Assembly (NCBI RefSeq): GCF_017814975.1
Contig: NZ_JAGIQA010000018.1
Location: 96,320 to 160,319 of the forward strand
Reading direction: 5' to 3'
Length of the DNA: 64,000 nt
Source: Cupriavidus consociatus
GTDB lineage: Bacteria; Pseudomonadota; Gammaproteobacteria; Burkholderiales; Burkholderiaceae
How positions within the stretch are numbered: position 1 is the stretch's first letter; each line of letters starts with the position of its first letter. The notes below the pieces were generated by a model. The model was not told the origin of the DNA. It did no database searches and worked only from the letters and a program-made list of their open reading frames with translations. Below are positions 17,759 to 26,873 of the stretch, in pieces. The position numbers were made by a program, and so were the translations under genes.

Positions 17759-18706
17759 ATGAACCAATCGGATCCTAACGCCACATCTCAGAACATTCTC
17801 GTGCTCGGTGCCGGCGAGCTTGGGCTCCCGGTCCTGCGGAGTCTCGCGCGCCGAGCGAAGGATGTGGATGGTGCGAAGATAAGCGTGCTGCTGCGAGCGA
17901 GTGCCGTGGAGTCCACTGAGCCAGGCAAGCGACATGATATCGCGGAGATCCGAGAGCTTGGGATCGAGATCGTCGTGGGCGATCTGGTGAAAAGCTCCAT
18001 CGATGAGCTGGCCGCAGTTTTCGCGGGCTACGACACGGTTATCGGTTGCGCGGGTTATGCAGCCGGTATCAACACGCCGATGAAACTAGCGCGCGCAGCC
18101 TTGCAGGCGCGAATTCCGCGGTATTTTCCTTGGCAGTTCGGCGTCGATTTCGATGTGATCGGTCGAGGCAGCCCTCAGGACATCTTCGACGCACAACTGG
18201 ACGTGCGTGAATTGCTGCGAAGTCAGCACGAGACTGAGTGGGTCATCATCTCGACTGGAATGTTCATGAGCTATCTTTTTGAGCGCGACTTCGGAGTTGT
18301 TGATCTGGACAGCGACACCGTCCACGCACTTGGAACCCTCGACACCGCAGTGACGCTCACAACGCCAGATGATATTGGCGTGCTGACTGCCGAAATCGTG
18401 TTTGCCAAGCCCCGTATTCGAAACGAGATCGTGTATCTGGCTGGAGACACCGTGACTTACGGGGAGGTGGCCGACAAACTGCAGGCGGCTCTCGGCCGAC
18501 CCATTAGCCGCTCGGAGTGGAGCGAGCAGTTTTTAATGGATGAGCTGGCGCGCGAGCCGACCAATATGATGCGGAAGTACCGGGCGGCTTTTGCTCAGGG
18601 GCGGGGTGTCGCGTGGGACAAGAGTGGAACTTTCAATCACACGCGCGCCATTCCGGTCACCGACGTGGCGTCGTGGATCAACGCGAATCTAACTTCCCGG
18701 CCTTAG
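17759..18706 (+). CDS. NmrA-like NAD(P)-binding oxidoreductase
   Basis: About 315 residues with a Rossmann start (NILVLGAGELGLPVLRSLAR, glycine motif near residues 12-24) and the NmrA/isoflavone-reductase-like pattern: GDLVKSSIDELAAVFAGYDTVIGCAG near 72-97 and YFPWQFGVDFDVIG near 118-131. The start at 17759 is chosen because the upstream open frame down to 17558 overlaps the divergent regulator and lacks protein-like sequence; AGAGGA precedes this ATG. Members reduce aromatic alcohols and similar substrates or sense redox state. The adjacent HxlR regulator makes inducible control likely. Confidence 0.85.
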   Translation: MNQSDPNATSQNILVLGAGELGLPVLRSLARRAKDVDGAKISVLLRASAVESTEPGKRHDIAEIRELGIEIVVGDLVKSSIDELAAVFAGYDTVIGCAGYAAGINTPMKLARAALQARIPRYFPWQFGVDFDVIGRGSPQDIFDAQLDVRELLRSQHETEWVIISTGMFMSYLFERDFGVVDLDSDTVHALGTLDTAVTLTTPDDIGVLTAEIVFAKPRIRNEIVYLAGDTVTYGEVADKLQAALGRPISRSEWSEQFLMDELAREPTNMMRKYRAAFAQGRGVAWDKSGTFNHTRAIPVTDVASWINANLTSRP

Positions 18707-18965
18707 GGAGTAATCGTGAGTCTGGCGATCTCGATATGCGGCATCCGCCGGAGGCTTTCCATGTCCGCAACGGCAACTGAAGCCTAAGCATAGCGAAGGC
18801 TGTTATCCGGCCATTCGAGCCCTTCAACGCGGCAAGACGAGCGACCGTTCATGGCCGTCCTCTGCCCTCGGCGTGGCCTGGTCAGGGCTCGGGGGGCAGA
18901 GGATATTGTCGACCCATTGCTCTCGTTCAAGTTTCAAAGACCGATGTCCTATCTGTGTACCCTGC

Positions 18966-20720
18966 TTAAGGCTGCTCGGCGTCGCCAGTTGTCTGACCGG
19001 CTTGTGCAGGTTCAAGCTCGATGGCCAGCGCCGTTGTGGCGAACAACCTCTTCACCAGCTTGCTCAGTCGCGCTGATTCGGGACTCTGATCGTTCGCAAT
19101 CGCTCGGCACGCCTCCATGAAGCGGTCCGTCGCGTGACCGAAGTGCTGATCGTAGGTGCCTCGTTGGAGTCGCATCTGAATCATGCGGCGCATGAATTTC
19201 GGCAAGTCGTCGATGCCCATCTCTCGGATGGCCGACTCAAAATCGTGGGCCGTCGCCCGCTTCATGGCAACTTCTTGCAACGTGCCCCAACCACTGTGTT
19301 CGATGATGTGGTTGCAGGCCTCTACCACGGTCGCCTGAGCCTGTTGTTGCGAGACGACGTTGTCGAATGTGGCTTGAATGTCAGGATGCAAGGGGTTGCC
19401 AAACGGGTTGTTGTCGTCTTCCGGAGCGGAGCCTCCACGAGCCCGGAACGCCGTAATCCAGGCTTGGATCACCTGCTCAGCCAAACGCTGTCCGCCATCC
19501 AATTCGCTTAGAACTCCGTGGAGTTCCGTAGCGACATAGGGATCGAGCAGGCCTGCGACGGCGGAGAAACCGGCGGCTTCTGCAATGAGATTCGTATCGG
19601 TCGCCCGGTGGTCCCAGATTACTTTCCTGATGAAGTTGCGGGCACTTTGTCGAGCCTCGATGGTTTGCGCCTCGCCAACGTAACGTTCGATGATAGCCTG
19701 GACCTTTTCACTTTCGAAAAGGCCGGATTCCAGGAACTCCACGAGCACCTTCTCGAAATCGTCGCATCGGTTGATGCCGAGTTCGCTCATGAGCATCCGC
19801 CAACGGTCTTCGCGCTTTTCCTCTTCGGTGGGCTCGTTCTGTTTGTTACGAAGGAACGTTGACCACTCCGGATTTCCGACGTTCAAAGCGAACTGGAAGT
19901 CGGGACCATCCTCAAGCCCTCGGTAATGAATAGCTCCGAAGAGAACGATCGAGGGCACGACTCGCGCTTGAATCGAGTCGCTCAGATCCCTATTCGCGAG
20001 GATCTGATTGGCTGCCCGGATCACCTTCCCAATAATCCGAATGTTCGTGAGGCCACACGCGATGATGGCTGGTCTTAGCATTGCCTCGTATTTGGGCGAG
20101 GGCAGGAGCTTGATCGCGATTGAGAACGCTTCATCTGGTGTCGTCGAGAGCTTGATCTCCTGGTCGATCACTTTCTCTCGAAACGTGGTCCAAAGCATCC
20201 GCTGCTCGCCCTCTGTCGCAAGCTGGTCATCGTTAAGAACGAGAACGAACCGAGTCACGAATTCCTTGGAATATTCGTCAATGAAGCCGAGGATCTCGTC
20301 GATCCCGAGCTTCGCGTGCTTGCGTTCGATGTCGTCAACGACGATCACCCTCTCCCTTAAAGCGAGTGGCGCGACGAGCAGCAAGTTGATATCGTTGATG
20401 GCTGCGAGCGCCTTGTAGTGGGTGGCCGCAGCTTTCACCCCGCTCGTGAACAAGTTCTTAACGACCTCAAGCTTGCCGCCGCCCACCGCCGCGTCAGGCA
20501 AAGCCCCCTCCATTAGCTTGCGTTTGACTTGGTCAATACTCGACAGGCCGAACAGCGATATGTAGAGCGCTTTCTTGACCTTCACGTCTTTGGATTCCGC
20601 CTTGACCTCGTTCCAAAGATGGGTCTTGCCCGTTCCCCACCTGCCGGACAAAGCGACGACTTGGTTATCGACGTTTTCGAGCAGTTCGATTAGTTGTTTC
20701 TTGGTTCTCACAAGCGACAC
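18966..20720 (-). CDS. KAP-like P-loop NTPase, orphan
   Basis: A 584-residue protein. Walker A is GRWGTGKT at residues 26-33 and Walker B is VIVVDDIE at 125-132, separated by a KAP-like block (ALYISLFGLSSIDQVKRKLMEG). The region after 150 holds a sensor-like VLVLNDDQL and a long helical C-terminus without membrane segments. KAP-type NTPases often sit in phage-defence or membrane-linked systems, but no partner gene is present here. The location beside other defence-like genes suggests a single-gene system. That role is inference; the NTPase call is directly supported. Confidence 0.8.
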   Translation of the reverse strand: MSLVRTKKQLIELLENVDNQVVALSGRWGTGKTHLWNEVKAESKDVKVKKALYISLFGLSSIDQVKRKLMEGALPDAAVGGGKLEVVKNLFTSGVKAAATHYKALAAINDINLLLVAPLALRERVIVVDDIERKHAKLGIDEILGFIDEYSKEFVTRFVLVLNDDQLATEGEQRMLWTTFREKVIDQEIKLSTTPDEAFSIAIKLLPSPKYEAMLRPAIIACGLTNIRIIGKVIRAANQILANRDLSDSIQARVVPSIVLFGAIHYRGLEDGPDFQFALNVGNPEWSTFLRNKQNEPTEEEKREDRWRMLMSELGINRCDDFEKVLVEFLESGLFESEKVQAIIERYVGEAQTIEARQSARNFIRKVIWDHRATDTNLIAEAAGFSAVAGLLDPYVATELHGVLSELDGGQRLAEQVIQAWITAFRARGGSAPEDDNNPFGNPLHPDIQATFDNVVSQQQAQATVVEACNHIIEHSGWGTLQEVAMKRATAHDFESAIREMGIDDLPKFMRRMIQMRLQRGTYDQHFGHATDRFMEACRAIANDQSPESARLSKLVKRLFATTALAIELEPAQAGQTTGDAEQP

Positions 20721-21173
20721 GGCGGTCCTCCGTCGGCTTCCGGGGGGTAGCGTGCCGACGTTGGCAACGGCTCACCGGGTAAGCTCGTCGGCATTATCGC
20801 AGTGGGCCGGTATTCAGATCAAATCACCAGACGACTCACCTCGCGCTTGAAGGAAACCTCGGCTTAAACGACACGGACATGCCACCTCCTATCTAGGCGG
20901 TTGTGATACTTGAGGATATCCGAAGTTCGGATGTCCGCTTTGAAAATCGATCCTCGGACAGCCGTTGTTGGCCGGACTCGGCCATCGGCCCTGGCGCGTG
21001 AGCGCGTGGGACCGTTCCCAGACGTTCTGGGACGATAACTCATCCACATTGCGCCACTGCGCGACAAAGACCAACATGATGTAGTGGTTCTCAAATCGTG
21101 GGACGCGGAAGGAAGCAGCAAGTTCACAACGCTTCCAGGCCTCCGCGTACCTTACTGCTTTTCCCTCCGTGCG
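20721..21173. other. Gap ahead of the KAP-like NTPase
   Basis: No supported gene. A short minus-strand frame at 20889-21077 (MLVFVAQWRNVDELSSQNVW...) looks partly protein-like and could be the end of a lost gene, but it has no ribosome site. The promoter of the NTPase gene should lie in the first 150 bases. Confidence 0.4.
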
Positions 21174-21536
21174 CTACTTGTGACCTTGCCACGCGATGTC
21201 GTCATCCTCGTCATATGCGGGGGCAAATACAATGTGCGCCCATTGAGGAGTAGATCGTTCGAGCGCGCTTCCACGGCGCGGACGCTGAACGCCATATACA
21301 AAGAAATGCTCCCCGGCTTCGATCATTTGCCGCTCGGTCTGACGAAACTCGTACATGGAAAGCGTTGGCGCATTCGTGAAAAAAGCGTTCCCCTCCCACG
21401 GTGCTTCAGGGGTCCAGACCCGCCAGACGTACTTGTACATACGAGGGTCGCGGTGAATCGGCGGCGCAAAATAGTGGCCAATAGCGGGCGTGTCCGCCCA
21501 TATGAGGTTGAACTCGTCATGGCTAGGCATCCACAT
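21174..21536 (-). CDS. Hypothetical protein, 120 residues
   Basis: A soluble, aromatic-rich protein (MWMPSHDEFNLIWADTP at the start, many Trp, Tyr, Phe and His). Composition and codon use look genuine. No family is recognised. It follows a 68-residue gene on the same strand by 11 bases, so the two are probably one transcript downstream of the WYL regulator gene. Confidence 0.5.
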   Translation of the reverse strand: MWMPSHDEFNLIWADTPAIGHYFAPPIHRDPRMYKYVWRVWTPEAPWEGNAFFTNAPTLSMYEFRQTERQMIEAGEHFFVYGVQRPRRGSALERSTPQWAHIVFAPAYDEDDDIAWQGHK

Positions 21537-21547
21537 GATGATGGAAC

Positions 21548-21754
21548 TCAGTCGGCGCTACGTTGGATCAGCGCGAGCAACCTGTTGCCGCGAGCGAACG
21601 GACAACCCTGTGAATCATAGGTAAAGTTTCGTGCGATGCTGTATTTGCCCAGTACCTTCATATGGGCGTCATGGGCAATGCCATCTCCATGCTCTTCCGT
21701 GGCGATGAAGCCCATGACCAAACTATGCGGATCGCGGATCGTTTCGAGGCACAT
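21548..21754 (-). CDS. Small hypothetical protein, 68 residues
   Basis: The product begins MCLETIRDPHSLVMGFIATEEHGDG and ends with FARGNRLLALIQRSAD. It lies between the WYL regulator gene and another hypothetical gene on the same strand with short gaps (38 and 11 bases), which suggests an operon. No domain is recognised. Confidence 0.45.
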   Translation of the reverse strand: MCLETIRDPHSLVMGFIATEEHGDGIAHDAHMKVLGKYSIARNFTYDSQGCPFARGNRLLALIQRSAD

Positions 21755-21792
21755 TGCATGCTCCGTAGTGAGAACGATCCAGATCGTAGGGA

Positions 21793-22872
21793 CTAATGTG
21801 GGCCGGTGGTGTCCAGATTCTCGACAGGCGCCGACTCCTGTTCATAGCGCGACAATGCGCACTTCAAATGAGCGACCATGTTTTCACGCATATCCGGTGG
21901 CGAGACGATTTCCACAGTCGTGCTCTTTTCCAATAGCAGATTGGTCAGTGGTACCGATGGCACCACCGTCGCCACCAGCAGGAAACCGCCCTCCTCTTCG
22001 ACAATGATCTGATCATCACTCAGATGCAACGAGCGGAAGGCGTGTTCAATCCGCTTGGCATCAATCATTTCGCTGACTCGCAGAACAATCTGGATCGGCT
22101 TTCCTGCGAAAAATTCCATGCTCCTATCCTTCCGGATATAGGCGTCCAGGTTGAATGTCCGATCGCGGGCCAGATCGATGCCAGCGGGCCGGGCCTCGAT
22201 GATGCGATCCATTCGCAGTGGAAACATCGAACCCTCGGCCGTGCGGCGCCTGTTCTTCACAATCAGATACCAAAGCGGCCCTTTTTCGATCAACGCATGG
22301 GGGAGGGCGCGATATTGCTTGGGCGCTGATTCGCGCGATGTCCGATAAGTTATATCAAGCGACTCATCGTTGTAGAGCGCGTGACCGACGATCTGAAACA
22401 ACTCATGCTTGATCACGGGTGCGACGAGGGGATAGCCCGCATGAAGTCGAGCGGTCTTGTCCATCCAGAGGCGCGCGGCTGCGAGGTTCGATGCGGTGGG
22501 ATGCTCTTCGAGGACGTGCGTTGCCGCGATGAAGTCGGCCTCCAATGCTCCGACAACGCTAGCGGGAAGATGGCGATAGGCGAGGTGCCGCAGTGTCAGG
22601 AGCGCGATGGCCTCGTTGACGGACGGTCGGCGCCCGCCAGGCGTTGGCGACAACGCCTTCCAGACGCGCCCCTTCGTCGCACCGTCCGGTTTCGCGAAAC
22701 CGCAGTTCTCAAGCTCCGAAAGGGCGCGTCGAATCGTTCTCCTGTCTGCATGTCCTTCGAGTGCGCTTTGCAGCTCGCCAGAGGGATATCCGTTGGGACG
22801 GCTTGCCATCAGTTCGAGGGTCGCGATCGCGAGATCGCTTAGTGGCTGCGCGTGGGTGCTGTTCCTCTTCAT
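21793..22872 (-). CDS. WYL-domain transcriptional regulator
   Basis: A 359-residue protein. Residues 10-75 form a winged HTH (LSDLAIATLELMASRPNGYPSGELQSAL... RRTIRRALSELE). A WYL domain follows at about 160-235 (LDITYRTSRES, YRALPHALIEKGPLWYLIVKN, FPLRMDRIIEARP), then the C-terminal WCX-like domain (IVLRVSEMIDAKRIEHAF). This build matches defence-island regulators such as BrxR/CapW-type proteins, which repress neighbouring anti-phage genes until a ligand is bound. It is divergent from the SHOCT/HNH membrane operon, so that operon is the likely target. It could also control the two small genes downstream of it. Confidence 0.85.
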   Translation of the reverse strand: MKRNSTHAQPLSDLAIATLELMASRPNGYPSGELQSALEGHADRRTIRRALSELENCGFAKPDGATKGRVWKALSPTPGGRRPSVNEAIALLTLRHLAYRHLPASVVGALEADFIAATHVLEEHPTASNLAAARLWMDKTARLHAGYPLVAPVIKHELFQIVGHALYNDESLDITYRTSRESAPKQYRALPHALIEKGPLWYLIVKNRRRTAEGSMFPLRMDRIIEARPAGIDLARDRTFNLDAYIRKDRSMEFFAGKPIQIVLRVSEMIDAKRIEHAFRSLHLSDDQIIVEEEGGFLLVATVVPSVPLTNLLLEKSTTVEIVSPPDMRENMVAHLKCALSRYEQESAPVENLDTTGPH

Positions 22873-23189
22873 GACAGGGCTTCGCTGAGTGTGGATGCAA
22901 TGCTAACAATATGGACACCATCTGACCAGATTCACGAATAGCATCAGGGAGGACTCGATCTGTGACACCCTTTGGCTCGGCTATCCGCCCCCTCCAAAGT
23001 GGGGTAACGAGTGTGGGGCAGCAGGTCGATATACCTCTGGACAGGGATCATTCCCAAAGTTGGCTGGGTGAAGGAGAGGCAAGTGTTTTCCTCCGCTTCA
23101 AAAACAAGGCTGGGGACCAGGGGCTCGAATCACTGCTTATCAAAGACAGAAAGCCGGGCAATTTCTTCTCTGGCGAGGGGTGGCGCGCA
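22873..23189. promoter_or_regulatory. Divergent control region between the WYL gene and the membrane operon
   Basis: About 317 bases. It must hold both promoters. A GTG at 22962 with GGGAGG ahead could start a longer first gene, but the 76 added residues look unnatural. I see no strong dyad; TGCTAACAATATGGACACCATCT near 22901 has a weak symmetry (ATGG/CCAT). Confidence 0.35.
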
Positions 23190-23537
23190 ATGCGAATGAT
23201 CATGTTTCTGTTGGGCCTGTTTGCAATGGGCTCCGTGTTGTACGGCATTTCAGCGGGCGTGCAGACCATCCAACGTGGGCTTGCGCGGCTGCTCAACCAT
23301 GAGGCATCGGCGGCAAAGCCTGCGCCCGTTACGTTGGAGATCACGGGGTCTGGCAACGCTAAAGACCCGGCTCCGTCGTGTCAGGGCAACATCGGCGCGC
23401 TGCGCGAGCTCTATGAACTGCACAAACAAGGCGCGCTTACCAAGGAGGAGTTTCAAGATTGGAAGCACCACCTGCTGAACGCCGTTCACTCAATGTCAAG
23501 TATCCGTAGAAGCGGACACTTCCGTAATACCCCCTAA
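23190..23537 (+). CDS. Single-pass membrane protein with SHOCT domain
   Basis: About 115 residues. The ATG at 23190 starts directly with a transmembrane helix (MRMIMFLLGLFAMGSVLYGI). A proline/alanine linker follows, then a C-terminal SHOCT motif (LRELYELHKQGALTKEEF plus QDWKHHLL). SHOCT domains are short helical oligomerisation modules found at protein ends. A longer form from a GTG at 22962 is possible but its extra residues look non-coding. It is the first gene of a three-gene membrane operon with 19 bases to the next. The product probably scaffolds or anchors the others; function unknown. Confidence 0.65.
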   Translation: MRMIMFLLGLFAMGSVLYGISAGVQTIQRGLARLLNHEASAAKPAPVTLEITGSGNAKDPAPSCQGNIGALRELYELHKQGALTKEEFQDWKHHLLNAVHSMSSIRRSGHFRNTP

Positions 23538-23556
23538 ACCTGGAAGGTTTCAAATC

Positions 23557-24663
23557 ATGCCTCTGCCACTCATCATCGGAGCCGCCGCACTTGTCACCGC
23601 CGCATATGGTGCCAAGAAAGGCTATGACGGCTATCAAAAGCACTCGGAAGCTGACGAGATCGTCAAGGATGCCAAGGCCCGTTACGAACGCAAGAAATCT
23701 GCCGTTGACACCCAAGAAGAGAAAACCACCCTCGCACTCGATCTGTTGGGCAAGAAAGAACTGGAAATCGGCAAGAGCATTGGCGAGTTCAAAACCTTGG
23801 CCGACAAACTCCTGCAGCAACTCAATGCCGGACGGGAAAACAAGCTGAACATCAGCATCCCCAAGCATGAGCTGCAAAAGATCGAAAACTACAGCTACAC
23901 GGCCGTCAGTGTACTGGGCACAGCGGTTGGCGCAGGTGCTGCAGGTGCTGCTGTGGGATTCGCCGTCTATGGCGGTGTCATGGCGCTAGGTGCGGCTTCC
24001 ACCGGGACCGCCATCTCAGCCCTATCTGGTGTGGCTGCCACCAATGCCACCCTGGCGGCGTTAGGCGGCGGCGCGCTGTCGGCTGGCGGGCTGGGTATGG
24101 CTGGCGGTACGGCTATTCTGGGCGCTGCGGTGGCAGCGCCGGTGCTCGCCATTGCTGGCTGGGCTTACAATAGTCACGGCGAGGAAGCCCTCAAAAACGC
24201 CCGCAAGGCCAACGACGAAGTCACCCGTGCCGTTGAAAAGTTGATGAAAGCCAGCGAGCAGCTTGCGAAGACTGAAGACTATGCTCGGAATATCAGGGGC
24301 GAGTTGACTAAGATCTTTGGGCAGTTCCAGCAATATTTCGACACCCTTAAGGGCATCAACAGCTTTATTGAGGACATCAAGGGCCGGAATGTCGACGTGG
24401 AGGCCGAGGTGGAAAAACTCGGCCACGATATTCTCCGCGTCATCGAAAACGGCTTTGCGCTGGCGGCAATCCTAGTGAACCTCATTATTGTCCCAATTTT
24501 CCGGCCCACGAAGATCAATGGCAAGGTCATGCACAACAAGGACGGTGTGCCAGAGATGGAGAAGGATGCCGATGGCTCCATGATCCTCAACGATACCGAG
24601 CTGGATCTGGCCTTGCGTCAGGCCGCGTCCAAGGCAGAAAGCATCGAAACGGCTCGTCCCTAA
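23557..24663 (+). CDS. Glycine-zipper, coiled-coil membrane protein of unknown function
   Basis: 368 residues. A hydrophobic N-terminus (PLPLIIGAAALVTAAYGAKKGYDG) is followed by a helical coiled-coil region at 30-105 and a long Gly/Ala-rich hydrophobic region at about 116-206 with repeated small-residue zippers (VGAGAAGAAVGFAVYGG). A second coiled coil spans 210-290, a last hydrophobic helix (GFALAAILVNLIIVPIF) lies near 300-316, and the tail is acidic. This could form a pore or a membrane-bound filament. It lies between the SHOCT protein and the HNH-like protein, all on one strand, and a GGAAGG site precedes its ATG. No named family is recognised. Confidence 0.6.
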   Translation: MPLPLIIGAAALVTAAYGAKKGYDGYQKHSEADEIVKDAKARYERKKSAVDTQEEKTTLALDLLGKKELEIGKSIGEFKTLADKLLQQLNAGRENKLNISIPKHELQKIENYSYTAVSVLGTAVGAGAAGAAVGFAVYGGVMALGAASTGTAISALSGVAATNATLAALGGGALSAGGLGMAGGTAILGAAVAAPVLAIAGWAYNSHGEEALKNARKANDEVTRAVEKLMKASEQLAKTEDYARNIRGELTKIFGQFQQYFDTLKGINSFIEDIKGRNVDVEAEVEKLGHDILRVIENGFALAAILVNLIIVPIFRPTKINGKVMHNKDGVPEMEKDADGSMILNDTELDLALRQAASKAESIETARP

Positions 24664-24721
24664 ACTGGGAGCGTTGCAACTGGCGCGGCGCACAATCCGT
24701 TCATCTCAAACACAAGAAAAC

Positions 24722-26347
24722 ATGTCGACCGCAGTCGCCAACTACCCTTGGGCCGAAGAGCTCGAAAGAACCGTGGTCAACAGTCTGGTCACCACGTTTG
24801 GCTTGGACTTCCTTCTGTTCAAGGACAAAGTTGGCGGCGAGGTGGACACTATCCACAATGTACGCCAGGGCGTCTGGGGCACGGAACAGGAACAGCAGAC
24901 CTACGAACAGCGTGAGCGTTACGACGGCACGGCGTATCACACGCATCCGAATTACATAGCCACTGGCAGGAGAGACAAAGCCTCGCACCAGGCTGGGCAA
25001 CTGCACGATGCCTATCGCGGCCAAACCATGGCAAAGGACGAGCAACGTAATCTCGACCATGTTATCGCCGCCAAGGAAATTCACGACGATGCTGGGCGGG
25101 TGTTAGCAGGACTCGATGGTGTGGAGCTGGCTAACCAGGGTAGCAACCTGCAGACGACACTTGAAACGATTAACAAGTCCAAGAAACAATCCCCCATCGA
25201 TGAATATTTGAAGAATCTGCCAAGACTCTTGGAGGGGCATGAAAAGGATTTGACAGAAAAGCAGGAAAAATTGCGCAACCTGCCGCGCGATACCCCCGAG
25301 CAGCGGCACAACGCGGAAGTTCTAGAAGAAAAAATCGCAAAGACACAGAAAAAGATAGACGGACTAAAGTCGATCGATGCTGAGGCAATGCGGGAAAAAG
25401 ATCAGCAGGCGCGAAATAAATACGATAGAGCAATCGATCGTGCCTACTACGGTGGCAGCAAGTTCATGCTGCAAACTGGTTTTGCGGCGGGTCTTTCTGG
25501 CTTCAAGATGGGCACCCGACAAATGCTTGGGCTGGTCATGGCGGAGCTCTGGTTCGAATTACGCTTGCAAGTTCCAAGAATTCTTGACACCCTAAAAAAG
25601 GAATTCAGCTTCGAAAAATTCGTCGATCACGTACGGAGCACTTTTCGGGGTATCTGGCGGCGTATTCGGCTGCGTTTCAAGGATTTCCTGACCGACTTTA
25701 AGGACGGGGTTTTCGGTGGCGTCATGTCCAGCCTGATGACCACGATTTTCAACATCTTTGCCACCACGCAAAAGGCAACGATCAAGATTATTCGGGAGAT
25801 CTGGGGGCAGTTGTGCAAGGCGTTCAAGCTGATCTTCTTCAACCCTGAGAAACTGGGCTTTACCGATTTGTGCAAAGCCGTGATGGGCGTGCTGTCGGCG
25901 GCTGCGGGCGTGACGGTGGGATCGATAGCCCATGCGCAATTGCTGCCGTTGTGCAATTTCCCATTCGGCGCTGAACTGGCGTCGTTCGTGAGCGCTTTGG
26001 TCGCCGGGCTGGCAACGCTTGGGTTCACCTATGTATTGCTGCATAGCAACGTGGCACAACGTGCTTGGGCTTACCTCGAATCCATGATGCCGCATGCGGA
26101 TACGGTGAAGAAGTATCAAGCTATCAATGCGGAACTGGACGGCTACCTGACCGAGTTAGCGCGTCTGGAGTTCGACATGGACACCGAGCAGTTGGCAGCG
26201 TTTTCTCGCGATTTGTCCGCTTGCAACGACGAAATGCAGCGTGGTCTCGTTTTGAAAGATGAAATCGCCAAGCAGGGCATTGAGTTGCCTTATGAAATGG
26301 GTAATACGGCGAGCACGCGCAAATGGCTGGCATCCCTGGCGAAGTGA
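24722..26347 (+). CDS. Membrane-anchored HNH-like nuclease candidate
   Basis: About 541 residues from the ATG at 24722; an earlier ATG at 24674 adds 16 unlikely residues. Residues 111-154 follow the HNH pattern: LDHVIAAKEIHDD, then SNLQTTLETINKSKK, i.e. DH (112-113), N142 and N151 with a trailing basic turn. A charged coiled coil follows at 160-235. The C-terminal half has at least three hydrophobic helices (VMSSLMTTIFNIFATT, VMGVLSAAAGVTVGSIAHA, FVSALVAGLATLGFTYVLL). The layout suggests a nuclease held at the membrane. The neighbours are two membrane proteins and a divergent WYL regulator, which suggests anti-phage defence. Nuclease activity and role are inferred; the last HNH histidine is an asparagine here. 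Confidence 0.6.
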   Translation: MSTAVANYPWAEELERTVVNSLVTTFGLDFLLFKDKVGGEVDTIHNVRQGVWGTEQEQQTYEQRERYDGTAYHTHPNYIATGRRDKASHQAGQLHDAYRGQTMAKDEQRNLDHVIAAKEIHDDAGRVLAGLDGVELANQGSNLQTTLETINKSKKQSPIDEYLKNLPRLLEGHEKDLTEKQEKLRNLPRDTPEQRHNAEVLEEKIAKTQKKIDGLKSIDAEAMREKDQQARNKYDRAIDRAYYGGSKFMLQTGFAAGLSGFKMGTRQMLGLVMAELWFELRLQVPRILDTLKKEFSFEKFVDHVRSTFRGIWRRIRLRFKDFLTDFKDGVFGGVMSSLMTTIFNIFATTQKATIKIIREIWGQLCKAFKLIFFNPEKLGFTDLCKAVMGVLSAAAGVTVGSIAHAQLLPLCNFPFGAELASFVSALVAGLATLGFTYVLLHSNVAQRAWAYLESMMPHADTVKKYQAINAELDGYLTELARLEFDMDTEQLAAFSRDLSACNDEMQRGLVLKDEIAKQGIELPYEMGNTASTRKWLASLAK

Positions 26348-26625
26348 ACGCGCCGGCTTCGCGCGCTTTTCCCTGTACGCAGTGCGGGCGCTGCTGTGAG
26401 AACGTTCATCTCTCCGAGGAAACACTCTTTTTGGATGGCGGTGACGGAGCATGTAGGCACTACCAGGCAGCGAGCAAAGCCTGTTCCATCTACAGCGAAC
26501 GCCCTGACATTTGTCGGGTTGATCGGATGTATGAGTTGCGATACGCGCGCTTGCACACTTGGGAGGAATTCATTGCTCTAAATCTGCGCGTTTGCGACCA
26601 TCTCGTATCCCAGTCCAAGCGATAG
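26344..26625 (+). CDS. YkgJ-family cysteine-cluster protein
   Basis: About 93 residues with the metal-binding start CTQCGRCCENVHLSEETLF and later cysteines in ACRHYQ, ACSIYSERPDIC and RVCDHL, the full pattern of the YkgJ/UPF0153 zinc- or iron-binding family. The start is taken as GTG at 26344, which overlaps the upstream stop as GTGA; an ATG at 26323 is an alternative. Coupling to the HNH-like gene suggests co-expression, although YkgJ proteins occur in many settings and their biochemical role is not settled. Confidence 0.75.
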   Translation: MNAPASRAFPCTQCGRCCENVHLSEETLFLDGGDGACRHYQAASKACSIYSERPDICRVDRMYELRYARLHTWEEFIALNLRVCDHLVSQSKR

Positions 26626-26873
26626 TCAATGAACCGACTTGGAGATAGAGCAAGCGCGCGCGGCGCCATCTGATATCGACTGAAGGAGCGTCTTCAGAAG
26701 TCCAGTGGTTTTCCGTGCTCGCCCAAAGTCAATGTTACTTTGGCATGGCCGATTAACAGGACTAGACAGGATTTTTTTAAGAGTCCGAAGAGTCTTTTCG
26801 ACAGGCTTGACCGAAGCAGTGCGTGACGCACATATCTTGCAGATCGGACGGCATGAATATCGACGGAGATTGG

